Assembly: GCF_008119665.1 (NCBI RefSeq) | Contig: NZ_CP043046.1 | Span: 5,084,001-5,148,000 of the forward strand | Origin: Pigmentiphaga aceris | Lineage (GTDB): Bacteria; Pseudomonadota; Gammaproteobacteria; Burkholderiales; Burkholderiaceae_B | DNA: 64,000 nt | Direction of reading: 5' to 3' | Shown here: one piece after another, positions 52,837 to 61,397 of the stretch | Layout: each line of letters starts with the position of its first letter | Position numbering within the stretch: position 1 is the first letter of the stretch | Made by a program: the position numbers and the translations under genes | The notes under the pieces: generated by a model | What the model saw: only the letters and a program-made list of their open reading frames with translations | The model's database searches: none | What the model was told of the DNA's origin: nothing

Positions 52837-53302
52837 CGCTGACCTTCTCCATCCAGTTGACGTTCTTGCCATCCAAGGTGCCGGTGACGGCCAGGTGGGT
52901 CATGGCGGTTTTTGGTGCTGCACCGTGCCAGTGCTTCACGCCAGGCGGACACCAGACCACATCACCCGCGCGGATTTCCTGGATTGGCTTGCCCCACTCC
53001 TGGGTCAGACCGACCCCGGAGATCACCACCAGCCGTTGTCCGGCAGGATGGGTGTGCCAGGCAGATCGCGCACCCGGCTCAAAGGTGACCAGGCCCCCCG
53101 ATGCATTGATGTTCTTGTCGGCAGGCCAGACGGGATCGATACGTGCACGACCAGTGAAGAAATCGGCGGGACCGGCAACCGATGCCTGAGCACCAGCGCG
53201 TGTGATCTGCTGTGCACCTGCGCCAGCCTGGGGGTCGGCAGCGGCGGCAAGCGACGCATGCAGCGCCGCAGCGCACAGGGCAACTTTCAAAATTGTGTTC
53301 AT
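52814..53302 (-). CDS. Exported cupin-domain protein
   Basis: A 162-residue cupin with a Sec signal ([18 protein letters not shown]). Started at the ATG at 53302 with AAGGA about 10 bases upstream; a TTG six bases earlier is unlikely. The metal-binding cupin motifs are [13 protein letters not shown] and [16 protein letters not shown]. It is first in a two-gene operon with the exported CMD protein, divergent from a LysR gene. The substrate is unknown. Confidence 0.88.
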   Translation of the reverse strand: MNTILKVALCAAALHASLAAAADPQAGAGAQQITRAGAQASVAGPADFFTGRARIDPVWPADKNINASGGLVTFEPGARSAWHTHPAGQRLVVISGVGLTQEWGKPIQEIRAGDVVWCPPGVKHWHGAAPKTAMTHLAVTGTLDGKNVNWMEKVSDEQYHAH

Positions 53303-53429
53303 GAACAAATCCTTGCTGGAAGCCAGAATCGCAGGGGAAAAGCGGCAGAGACCGCCGCCTTCCGTGCGCCAGTGGCCACTTTAAGGTTGCCGTAATTGTC
53401 TGAGAAGACCGTAAAATCGGGACACTCTA

Positions 53430-53444
53430 GTGAGATAAATTCAC
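53430..53444. promoter_or_regulatory. LysR box between the cupin operon and its divergent regulator
   Basis: GTGAGATAAATTCAC contains the T-N11-A LysR pattern with perfect GTGA/TCAC ends. It lies 33 bases before the LysR start and 128 bases before the cupin start. Confidence 0.5.
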
Positions 53445-53477
53445 CAATAAACACGAAGCACAGCAAAAGAGCCTCTG

Positions 53478-54374
53478 GTGGCAAAAGAAAATCTCAGTGA
53501 TCTGCAAGCGTTCGTGGCGGTAGCCAAGGAACGCAGTTTCACGCGTGCGGCGGCTCAGCTTGGCTTGTCGCGCTCGGCACTCAGCCATGCCATGTCTGCG
53601 CTGGAAGCGCGCCTTGGCGTGCGTCTGCTGACACGCACCACACGCAGCGTATCGACGACTGAGGCAGGAGCACGCTTGCTCGATACGCTGTCACCCAGAC
53701 TGAACGAAATCGAGCAGGAATTGGCGTCGCTGAGTTCGCTTCGCGACAAGCCTGCGGGCACGGTGCGCATCACCGCGCACGATCACGCGATATCCACCGT
53801 GCTGTGGCCCCGGCTGCTGCCCTTGCTGCGCCAGTATCCTGACATCCAGATTGAATTCGGGGTGGACTATGCGTTCACCGACATCGCCGCGCATCGTTTC
53901 GATGCCGGCGTTCGCGTGGGTGATCGTGTGGCCAAGGACATGGTGGCGGTGCGGCTTGCACCGGGCCTGCGCATGGCGTGTGCCGGGTCACCCGAGTACA
54001 TGGCGGACCGCAGCGTGCCCACCACGCCCCACGATCTGACCAACCATCGTTGCATCAATCTTCGGCTGCCCACGCACGGTGGTCTGTATGCCTGGGATTT
54101 CGAAAAAGACGGGCAGTCGCTCAACGTGCGAGTAGCCGGGCAGACGGTGTTCAACAACACGTTCCTGATGCTGCAGGCTGCATTGGATGGCATGGGCCTG
54201 GCCTATGTTCCCTATGACCTGATGCAGCCCCATATCGAGGCTGGTCGCTTGATTCCCGTGCTGGAAGACTGGTGGCCCGAGTTCCCCGGCTATCACCTGT
54301 ATTACGCGAACCGTCGTCAGATGCCACCGGCATTGGCCTTGGTGATCGAGGCCTTGCGCGACCGTGAGGATTGA
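53478..54374 (+). CDS. LysR-type regulator, divergent from the cupin/CMD pair
   Basis: A 298-residue LysR protein with a GTG start. The helix-turn-helix has SFTRAAAQLGLSRSALSHAMSALEARLGVRLLTRTTRSVS. The ligand domain follows from about residue 90. It is closely related to the regulators at 54416 and 58350. It likely controls the divergent exported cupin/CMD operon. Confidence 0.92.
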   Translation: MAKENLSDLQAFVAVAKERSFTRAAAQLGLSRSALSHAMSALEARLGVRLLTRTTRSVSTTEAGARLLDTLSPRLNEIEQELASLSSLRDKPAGTVRITAHDHAISTVLWPRLLPLLRQYPDIQIEFGVDYAFTDIAAHRFDAGVRVGDRVAKDMVAVRLAPGLRMACAGSPEYMADRSVPTTPHDLTNHRCINLRLPTHGGLYAWDFEKDGQSLNVRVAGQTVFNNTFLMLQAALDGMGLAYVPYDLMQPHIEAGRLIPVLEDWWPEFPGYHLYYANRRQMPPALALVIEALRDRED

Positions 54375-54415
54375 TGATCTGGGTTTCTGAAACGAACGTC
54401 GCCATCAAGTGACAC

Positions 54416-55303
54416 TCAAGATCTGCGCAGCGCGTCGATGATGACCTGAAACGCGGGTGTAACCTGCCGGCTCATGGGGTAGTACAGGTGATAACCGGGT
54501 ACCGAGCCGCACCAGTCTTGCAGCACACAGACCAGCTTGCCGGACTTGATCGCGTCGGACACCTGAGACTCGAAGAGATAGGCCACGCCAAAACCGTCGA
54601 TGGCCGCGTCGGCAATCAGCTCGGGACGATTGAACGCAAGTTGGCCCGTGACCCGCACCTTGACCTGACGTCCGTCTCTGGCAAACGACCAAGGCGGATA
54701 TCCGCCCAATGAAGGCAACTTCCGGTTGAGGCAGTCGTGCGCGGAAAGGTCCGCCGGCACGGTGGGCGTGCCTCGCCTGGCGAAGTAGGCGGGCGCACCC
54801 ACGACGACCTTTTGTTGTGGCGGGCCGATGGACACCGCGATCATGTCCTTGTCGACATTTGCGCCAAGTCGTACCCCCGCGTTGTAGCCCTCTGCCACGA
54901 TGTCGACAAAGCGATTATCGACATCAATTTCAACAGCCAGATTCGGATGGGCTGGCAAGATGCGCTTGAGCGCAGGCCAGATCAGTGTCTCAGTGGCGTG
55001 ATCGGCGGTGGTGATGCGGATCGTGCCTGACACCTTGTTCACGTCATCGGTCAGCGACACCAGTTGTTCCTTGATGCCTGCAAGCGCGGGGGCAAGCGTT
55101 GCCAGCAGCTTGTGCCCGGCTTCTGTCGGTGCCACGCTGCGTGTGGTCCGGGTCAGCAGCTTGACACCAAGACGCGCTTCCAGCCGCCGGATCTTGTGGC
55201 TCAGCGCAGATTGCGACGTACCCAGCTTGCCAGCCGCGCGCGTGAAGCTGCGTGCATCTGCCACCGCCACAAATGCGGCCAATGCGCCTAACTCGTCCTG
55301 CAT
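54416..55303 (-). CDS. LysR-type regulator, second of three related ones
   Basis: A 295-residue LysR protein with SFTRAAGKLGTSQSALSHKIRRLEARLGVKLLTRTTRSVAPTEAG in the DNA-binding part, nearly the same as its neighbours. It is convergent with the 53478 regulator and divergent from the FG-GAP lipoprotein gene, which it may control. A palindromic LysR box lies between them. Confidence 0.92.
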   Translation of the reverse strand: MQDELGALAAFVAVADARSFTRAAGKLGTSQSALSHKIRRLEARLGVKLLTRTTRSVAPTEAGHKLLATLAPALAGIKEQLVSLTDDVNKVSGTIRITTADHATETLIWPALKRILPAHPNLAVEIDVDNRFVDIVAEGYNAGVRLGANVDKDMIAVSIGPPQQKVVVGAPAYFARRGTPTVPADLSAHDCLNRKLPSLGGYPPWSFARDGRQVKVRVTGQLAFNRPELIADAAIDGFGVAYLFESQVSDAIKSGKLVCVLQDWCGSVPGYHLYYPMSRQVTPAFQVIIDALRRS

Positions 55304-55328
55304 AAAGGCTCCCGCGATTCGCAGCTAT

Positions 55329-55344
55329 TGATGATGCTTCATCA
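55329..55344. promoter_or_regulatory. Palindromic LysR-type box before the FG-GAP gene
   Basis: TGATGATGCTTCATCA has perfect TGATGA/TCATCA arms around four bases. It lies 26 bases before the 54416 regulator's start codon and 87 before the FG-GAP gene start. Confidence 0.45.
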
Positions 55345-55430
55345 TAAGTTCAAGTACGCCTGGACCCTTTTTTAATCGTTCAGCCTCTTTTAAGGTGCTT
55401 GGTCTTTCATACTTTTTGCGGGGTGTTCCC

Positions 55431-56798
55431 ATGAACCAACCGACAAGACATGGCCTTGCAAAGACTGCTGTTCTGGTGATGTTGGCGACCGCAATCGCGG
55501 GGTGTGCGGCAACGAATGCGGCCCCGCGTCACAGCGACGCACGCAATCCCGCCACCGACGCATTCGCGTTGATCCCCGAAGCACCTTCTTCGGTATTCAT
55601 CGACGCCACGGCACCCAATGTTCCGATCGCGCCAAGCCTGCACGCAACCGACGCGGTGTTCCTGGACGTGGACCACGACGGTGACCTGGATGTGGTGGTG
55701 TCCGTTGAATACGGCGTCAACCGGCTGTACCTGAATGACGGCACGGGCAAGCTGACTTACGTGCCTGACGCCTTCGGCACCCGCATGCACGACAGCGAGC
55801 ATGTGCGGGCGGCCGACTTCAATCGCGACGGCAACATGGACGTGGTATTCGTGGCCGAGTCGGACGAAGTCCACCAGCTGTATCTGGGTGATGGCAAAGG
55901 TGGCTTCATCGATGCAAGCGATCGTCTGCCCGCATCCAGCCAAGGCAACGGGCTGGCCGTGGGTGACGTGAACGGCGATGGCCTGCCCGACATCTTCATC
56001 GGCAGCACGGGTGAAACCGGACATTCCCCGACCGCACCGATTTTGCCCGCGCGCAATCTGCTTTTCCTGAACGATCCGGCACGACCCGGTCACTTCATAA
56101 ACGCCACAAATACGCACCTGCCACACAGCAACGATCAGACGGAAGGTGTGGCGCTGGCAGACATGAACGGTGACGGCCATCTGGATGTGGTGCTGGCCAG
56201 CCCGGCACATCCCAATCGCCTGTTGATCAATGACGGGACAGGCCGATTCACGGATGAGTCTGCCCGACTGGACTTGCGTGTTCCGATGGAAACGCGCGAT
56301 GTGCAAGTGGCGGACGTGAACGGTGATGGTCACCCTGACATCGTGTTCTTCAACATCACCAGCAACAACTTCGGCTGGGACAAAGATCCGCAGACCCGTC
56401 TGCTGATCAATGACGGACGTGGACACTTCCGTGACGAGACCCAGGCGCGGCTACCTGCGCACACGTTCTCAAGCTGGGCGGGAACCGTGGTCGACTTCAA
56501 TGGTGACGGCGCACCCGATCTGTTGGTTGGCGCGATTCAGGTGCCGGGCTTTGTGCCGCAGCAGCTTCGGGCGTGGCAGAACGATGGCAAGGGCAACTTC
56601 CGCGACGTGACCGCATCCGTGGTGCCGGGCATCACGGTAGGCCGCAGCTGGAGCATGGGCAAGGGCGACCTGGACGGCGACGGCAAGGACGACGTGTTCA
56701 TCGGCGGATGGGGCACGCAGGCCAGGCTGCTGCTGAGCGATATCCGGGCGCACCGGAAATCGCTTCCGCCCTTGCCTGCGTTGAAACCGCAGCGTTGA
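55431..56798 (+). CDS. FG-GAP/VCBS repeat lipoprotein
   Basis: A 455-residue lipoprotein started at the ATG at 55431; lipobox IAGC, Cys25. The mature part is a beta-propeller of about seven FG-GAP/VCBS repeats with D-x-[DN]-x-D-G calcium loops (DVDHDGDLDVVV, DVNGDGLPDIFI, DMNGDGHLDVVL, DLDGDGKDDVFI). Such proteins bind calcium and often act in adhesion or ligand capture at the surface. No partner is visible. Confidence 0.85.
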   Translation: MNQPTRHGLAKTAVLVMLATAIAGCAATNAAPRHSDARNPATDAFALIPEAPSSVFIDATAPNVPIAPSLHATDAVFLDVDHDGDLDVVVSVEYGVNRLYLNDGTGKLTYVPDAFGTRMHDSEHVRAADFNRDGNMDVVFVAESDEVHQLYLGDGKGGFIDASDRLPASSQGNGLAVGDVNGDGLPDIFIGSTGETGHSPTAPILPARNLLFLNDPARPGHFINATNTHLPHSNDQTEGVALADMNGDGHLDVVLASPAHPNRLLINDGTGRFTDESARLDLRVPMETRDVQVADVNGDGHPDIVFFNITSNNFGWDKDPQTRLLINDGRGHFRDETQARLPAHTFSSWAGTVVDFNGDGAPDLLVGAIQVPGFVPQQLRAWQNDGKGNFRDVTASVVPGITVGRSWSMGKGDLDGDGKDDVFIGGWGTQARLLLSDIRAHRKSLPPLPALKPQR

Positions 56799-56836
56799 AA
56801 CTGCAGCATTGAAAGTGCAGGGTTGAAACCAAGGCA
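56781..56836. repeat. Four 14-bp tandem repeats at the end of the FG-GAP gene
   Basis: Units of 14 bases, TTGAAACCGCAGCG with variants, start at 56781, 56795, 56809 and 56823; a decayed fifth follows. The gene's stop codon falls inside the second unit, so unit loss or gain could move the stop. Confidence 0.75.
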
Positions 56837-56866
56837 CTGAAGGCAGGGCCGACTGACCCGGGTCAA

Positions 56867-58063
56867 TCAGCCCTGCGCAGGCGCTCTGAGACGTGCACCA
56901 TTGCCGATCAGCAGCGCCGACAGCACCAGCAAGCCGGCACCGCCTGCCAAGGGCGCAGCAACGGTGATCTGATCCAGCAGTTGGCCACCGAAGGCTCCAC
57001 CGAACATGATTGCCAGCTGGATCGAGGCGACCATCAATCCGCCCCCGCTTTCAGGTTCGTCCTGAATCTCGCGCGCGAGCCAGGTTGACCAGCAGACCGG
57101 GATCGCCGCGTTCAAGGCACCCCAGCTGAACATCATCACCGCCGCACCCCAGAAAACGTGACCCAGTTCCATCAGGCCCAGCGTGACGGCGGCCAGGGCC
57201 AGCGGAAGCCAGCGCAGCAGGGAATACAGATGATTCCGATGCAGCATGGTGCTGGCGAAATGGGTGCCAACAAAACCAGCCAGGCCCAAGGACAGCAACA
57301 ACACCGACAGCATGTCGGCATTCACGCCGGTTTCGCTTTCCAGGAAGGGACGGAAATAGGTGAAGGCAGAGAATGCGCCGGCGAACGTCAGCATGACTGC
57401 CGCCATGCCGATGGCAACATTTCGGCGCTTCAGCAGACCGAACAGGCGGCTCATTGGAATGGTGGCGCGTGGCGGCATGGAAGGCAGACTTTTCGCCTGC
57501 CAGATCAGGTTGATCAACACCAGCGGAACCAGTCCGCCGAATACCACACGCCAACCCAGCACACCGCCCAGATAGGCCCCGACGGGTGCCGCAAATGCCG
57601 TGGCAATCGCATTGCCCATGAAGATCATGCCCAAGGCCTTGGGCACCTGATCTTCAGGCACCAGGCGCAGCACGGTGGCCGTGGACAACGACCAGAAACC
57701 GCCCACCGCCACACCAAGGAACGCACGCGCGACCATCAGCATCGTGAAGTTCGGTGCCAGCGCAATCAGTACCAGCGACACCAGCAACAGCACCGTCATG
57801 CTCATCAACACATGACGTCGATCGAAGCGCCCCGAGATCGGGGCGATGAACAAGCTGGCCAACACGGCGAACAGACCGGAAATCGAGATCGCCTGACCCG
57901 CCATGCCTTGCGTGGCATGCAGGTCATTGGCAATCGGCGTCAGCAGGCTGACCGGCATGAACTCGGAGGCGATCAGCATCGCCACACAGAACGCCATCGA
58001 GGCAACGGCGCTTCCGACTCCGGCCTTGGCCGAAGTCGGGGCTACAGGGGAACGCTTCATCAT
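56867..58063 (-). CDS. MFS drug/metabolite exporter (DHA1 type)
   Basis: A 398-residue transporter with twelve membrane segments. Started at one of two adjacent ATGs (58063/58060). The signature loop after helix 2 is GRFDRRHVLMSMTV; the DHA1-type helix 5 segment is FMGNAIATAFAAPVGAYLGGVLGWRVVF. The substrate is unknown; related proteins export purine nucleosides, arabinose or drugs. It lies after the 58350 regulator on the same strand and may be controlled by it. Confidence 0.9.
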   Translation of the reverse strand: MMKRSPVAPTSAKAGVGSAVASMAFCVAMLIASEFMPVSLLTPIANDLHATQGMAGQAISISGLFAVLASLFIAPISGRFDRRHVLMSMTVLLLVSLVLIALAPNFTMLMVARAFLGVAVGGFWSLSTATVLRLVPEDQVPKALGMIFMGNAIATAFAAPVGAYLGGVLGWRVVFGGLVPLVLINLIWQAKSLPSMPPRATIPMSRLFGLLKRRNVAIGMAAVMLTFAGAFSAFTYFRPFLESETGVNADMLSVLLLSLGLAGFVGTHFASTMLHRNHLYSLLRWLPLALAAVTLGLMELGHVFWGAAVMMFSWGALNAAIPVCWSTWLAREIQDEPESGGGLMVASIQLAIMFGGAFGGQLLDQITVAAPLAGGAGLLVLSALLIGNGARLRAPAQG

Positions 58064-58349
58064 GATTACTCTGGAAAACAGACGCAGGAACACAGACGCA
58101 GACGCACGCCGCCTCGTCATGGCGAAGCGAAGCGTGATCGACAGCAGAAGGGGAAAAACGACGCTAACCGGGCAGAGGAACGCGAGGGATACTCATCGCG
58201 GATACCGGCAGCAGAGGGGTGTCATGATAGCGGCGACGACCCATTCGTATACGCCCACAATCCGAATGGGGGCATGCAGCATATTGATGAATGGCGTGGT
58301 GAACCGGGCGTTGTTTTCGGTATTTGAATCGCGCGGTCGTAACCGGCAA

Positions 58350-59246
58350 TCAACTCTTCTTGTATTCGAGTGCGTCGATCAGCACACGCATTGCGCGCGA
58401 GGCTCCGCGCTGGCGCGAATAGAAAAGATGCAGGCCGGGAAACTTGCGCCACCAGGGTTTGAGCACCGGCAACAATGCGCCCGACGCCAGATGCGGCTGC
58501 ACCAGATCTTCCGGCACATAGGCCAGGCCGTTGCCCGACAACGCAGCGTTCAATATCTGATAGATGCCGTTGAACACCAGGCGTCCTTCCACCCGCACAC
58601 TCATCTCCCGCTGGCCTTTTTTCAGCTCCCAGGAATACAGGTTTCCGCGTGTGGGCAGGCGCAGGTTGATGCAGTCGTGGTTGACCAGATCTTGCGGTTG
58701 GGTGGGCATCGGGTGGGACGCAAAATAGGCCGGTGCGCCCACGATGGCGGCACGCATGTCCGGGCCGATGCGAACCGCGGAAATATCCTTGGCCAGTTCG
58801 TCACCCAGACGCACCCCAAAGTCGTAGCGGCCCTGCACGATGTCGACCAGCGCATAGTCTGCGCTCATCTCCACCTTGATCTGCGGGTACTCCGCCAAGA
58901 TGCCGGAGATCTTTGGCCACAACACCGTGTCGATGGCATGGTCAGTTGCCGTGATGCGGATGGTGCCCGCTGCCACGTCCCTGAGTTCAGCGATCGAACG
59001 CAGTTCTGCCTCAATGCTTTTCAGGCGCGGGGCGGCAACGTCCAGCAGGCGCTCGCCTGCTTCGGTCACTGACACACTGCGCGTGGTGCGCGTCAACAGC
59101 CGCACACCAAGCCGCGCTTCCATTTCCCGGATGGTATGGCTGAGCATGGATTGCGACATGCCAAGCTGGGCCGCAGCCCGCGTGAAGCTGCGCTCGCGCG
59201 CCACGGCAATCAGGGCAAGCAGCTCGCTGTAGTGTTCTCGTGGCAT
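58350..59246 (-). CDS. LysR-type regulator, third of three related ones, divergent from paoABC
   Basis: A 298-residue LysR protein with SFTRAAAQLGMSQSMLSHTIREMEARLGVRLLTRTTRSVSVTEAG. It is divergent from the aldehyde oxidoreductase operon, with a 341-base gap between starts. It could control either paoABC or the MFS gene downstream. Confidence 0.92.
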   Translation of the reverse strand: MPREHYSELLALIAVARERSFTRAAAQLGMSQSMLSHTIREMEARLGVRLLTRTTRSVSVTEAGERLLDVAAPRLKSIEAELRSIAELRDVAAGTIRITATDHAIDTVLWPKISGILAEYPQIKVEMSADYALVDIVQGRYDFGVRLGDELAKDISAVRIGPDMRAAIVGAPAYFASHPMPTQPQDLVNHDCINLRLPTRGNLYSWELKKGQREMSVRVEGRLVFNGIYQILNAALSGNGLAYVPEDLVQPHLASGALLPVLKPWWRKFPGLHLFYSRQRGASRAMRVLIDALEYKKS

Positions 59247-59587
59247 TTATCAAATTTGCCCATGGATTTGCCGCAAATTGTATCTGCGCCATCAGAGATT
59301 CATGCGGGCAATCGCGAGCATCTGTTACGCCTTCATCGAGCAGACGAGATGGCAGTCAGCATGCGCTTAGTCGCAGCCTGAACAGTCCACCAGACAAATC
59401 AGGCAGCTCAACGGCTTCGCCAACGAGATTGATGAATGTGGCTCATAAGAGCATTCATTCAAACATGACCTCACGCGCGCGCTTTGATCGGTAAATTGCG
59501 TAGCTTGCCGTTCTCTTGTGTGACGTGCACTTCTGCTTGAAGAAGCCGCACTGTCACGCCCTCAGGTGCTCCAGACAGGAAAAAAAT
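59247..59587. other. 341-base gap between the LysR gene and paoA
   Basis: There is no convincing gene. It must hold the divergent promoters. Visible structures are short: a CAAATT-rich stretch at 59250-59280 and a weak hairpin GAATG-GCTC/GAGC-CATTC at 59434-59460. AGGA lies before paoA. Confidence 0.5.
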
Positions 59588-60409
59588 ATGCCACATGATT
59601 TCAATGGCGATCCACCAAGCGAGCTGAGTGCTGACGAAGTCGCGCTGCTCGCCGACATGCCGGAACTCGCTGGCGTCGGCCAATCGCGACGCAGCTTCAT
59701 GATCACGTCTGCAGCGGGTGGTATCGGGCTGTTTGCCGCGAACCTGCTGGCCCAGGAATCGGCGCTGGCGCAAATGCCGCTTGCGGCCGATGCGGTCACT
59801 GCCCCGATCAAGGCGCAGAACGTGGTGAAGATCGCGCTGCAGATCAATGGCACGCCACAGACGCTTGAACTGGATTCTCGTGCCGTGCTGCTGGATGCGC
59901 TGCGTGAACGCTTGGGCCTGACCGGCTCGAAGAAAGGCTGTGACCAGGGCCAGTGTGGTGCCTGTACGGTGCTGGTGGATGGCAAGCGTGTGCTGTCCTG
60001 TCTGACACTGGCTGCGACGCTGGAAGGCCGCGAGGTCACCACCATCGAAGGGCTGGCGCAGGGTGAACAACTGCATGCGGTCCAGGCTGCGTTCATCAAG
60101 CACGACGCCTTCCAATGCGGTTACTGCACGCCAGGCCAGATCTGTTCTGCCGTGGGCCTGCTGGGCGAAGCCCGCAATGGTCACGTAAGCCACGTGACGG
60201 CAGACGTGGGCAAGACCTCGACCCGTCTGAGCGATGACGAAATCCGTGAACGCATGAGCGGCAACATTTGCCGTTGCGGTGCCTACCCCGGCATCGTGGC
60301 CGCCGTGCAGGAAGTGCACTCTGGCCGTCAAACCGCCCAGGCATGGGAATTCGCCACCGAGACGCAGCTTGCGGCTGTCAGAAAGGAGGACGGCCATGAA
60401 ACCGTTTGA
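59588..60409 (+). CDS. paoA: Aldehyde oxidoreductase, iron-sulfur subunit (PaoA)
   Basis: A 273-residue small subunit of the xanthine oxidase family, started at the ATG at 59588 with AGGA upstream. SRRSFM (residues 33-38) is a twin-arginine export motif, so the enzyme is probably carried to the periplasm folded. Two [2Fe-2S] clusters are marked by GCDQGQCGACTVLVDG...C and CGYCTPGQ...CRCGAY. E. coli PaoA is the same type. The gene overlaps paoB by 14 bases. The enzyme detoxifies aromatic and other aldehydes. Confidence 0.93.
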   Translation: MPHDFNGDPPSELSADEVALLADMPELAGVGQSRRSFMITSAAGGIGLFAANLLAQESALAQMPLAADAVTAPIKAQNVVKIALQINGTPQTLELDSRAVLLDALRERLGLTGSKKGCDQGQCGACTVLVDGKRVLSCLTLAATLEGREVTTIEGLAQGEQLHAVQAAFIKHDAFQCGYCTPGQICSAVGLLGEARNGHVSHVTADVGKTSTRLSDDEIRERMSGNICRCGAYPGIVAAVQEVHSGRQTAQAWEFATETQLAAVRKEDGHETV

Positions 60410-61388
60410 GTACGTACGCGCGACCGACGTCGCTTCCGGTGCCGCAGCAGTCGCCACGGTGTCGCAGGCCAAGTTCCTGGCAGGCGGAACCAATCTGGTC
60501 GACTTGATGAAAGAGGAAATCGAGCGGCCGGTTCGTGTGGTCGACATCACGCAACTGCCGTTGCGACAGATTCAGCGCACGCGCTCGGGTCTGTCGGTAG
60601 GCGCGTTGGCGACCAACACCGAGACCGCCAACCATCCGTTGATCCGCGAGAATTATCCGCTGCTGACGCAGGCCATTGTTGCCGGCGCATCGGGTCAGCT
60701 GCGCAACATGGCCACCAATGGTGGCAACCTGATGCAGCGCACCCGCTGCAATTATTTCTACGACCTGGCCACGCCCTGCAACAAGCGCGAGGCAGGCAGT
60801 GGCTGCGGAGCGCGCGAAGGGTTGAATCGCATTCACGCGATCATGGGCTGGAGCGAATCCTGTGTGGCGACCTACCCGGGTGACATGGCCAACGCGCTGG
60901 TGGCGCTCGATGCCAATGTGCGTGTGCGCACCACCGACGGGCGCGAGCGTCTGATTCCCGCAGCGGAATTCCATCGTCTGCCTGGCGATGCCCCGCAACG
61001 CGACAACACCCTTGACCATGGCGAGCTGATTCTTGCCATCGAGCTTCCTGTCGGTGCATCCGAATTCGCCCGCAATTCGCATTATCTGAAAGTGCGTGAC
61101 CGCGCGTCTTACGCCTTTGCGATGGTGTCGGTTGCGGCCGCCTTGCAACTGGATGGCGACACCATCAAGCAGGCACGTATCGTGCTCGGCAGCGTGGCGC
61201 ACAAACCCTGGCGCAGCACAGAGGCCGAAGCCGCCTTGGTCGGCAAACGGATCAGCGATGACACGTTCCGCCAAGCAGCCCAGGCAGCGCTGAAAGATGC
61301 CCGTCCGTTGGCACACAACACCTACAAGGTGGAACTGGGCCAACGATCCATTGTCCGTGCGCTGCAGCGTGCTGCGCGGCTGGCTTGA
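60396..61388 (+). CDS. paoB: Aldehyde oxidoreductase, FAD subunit (PaoB)
   Basis: A 330-residue FAD-binding subunit, started at the ATG at 60396 because AAAGGAGG lies 6 bases upstream. The flavin-binding segments are KFLAGGTNLVDLMKEEI and ATNGGNLMQRTRC. The Cys-rich insert (RTRCNYFYDLATPCNKREAG, then GCG, then SESCVATYPGD) matches the extra [4Fe-4S] site of E. coli PaoB. It passes electrons from the molybdenum subunit to an acceptor. Confidence 0.93.
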   Translation: MKPFEYVRATDVASGAAAVATVSQAKFLAGGTNLVDLMKEEIERPVRVVDITQLPLRQIQRTRSGLSVGALATNTETANHPLIRENYPLLTQAIVAGASGQLRNMATNGGNLMQRTRCNYFYDLATPCNKREAGSGCGAREGLNRIHAIMGWSESCVATYPGDMANALVALDANVRVRTTDGRERLIPAAEFHRLPGDAPQRDNTLDHGELILAIELPVGASEFARNSHYLKVRDRASYAFAMVSVAAALQLDGDTIKQARIVLGSVAHKPWRSTEAEAALVGKRISDDTFRQAAQAALKDARPLAHNTYKVELGQRSIVRALQRAARLA

Positions 61389-61397
61389 GGAGTCGCC

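Noticed and set aside
56781..56836. Reading the tandem repeats as a CRISPR array
   Set aside because: The units are head to tail without spacers, only 14 bases long and partly coding.
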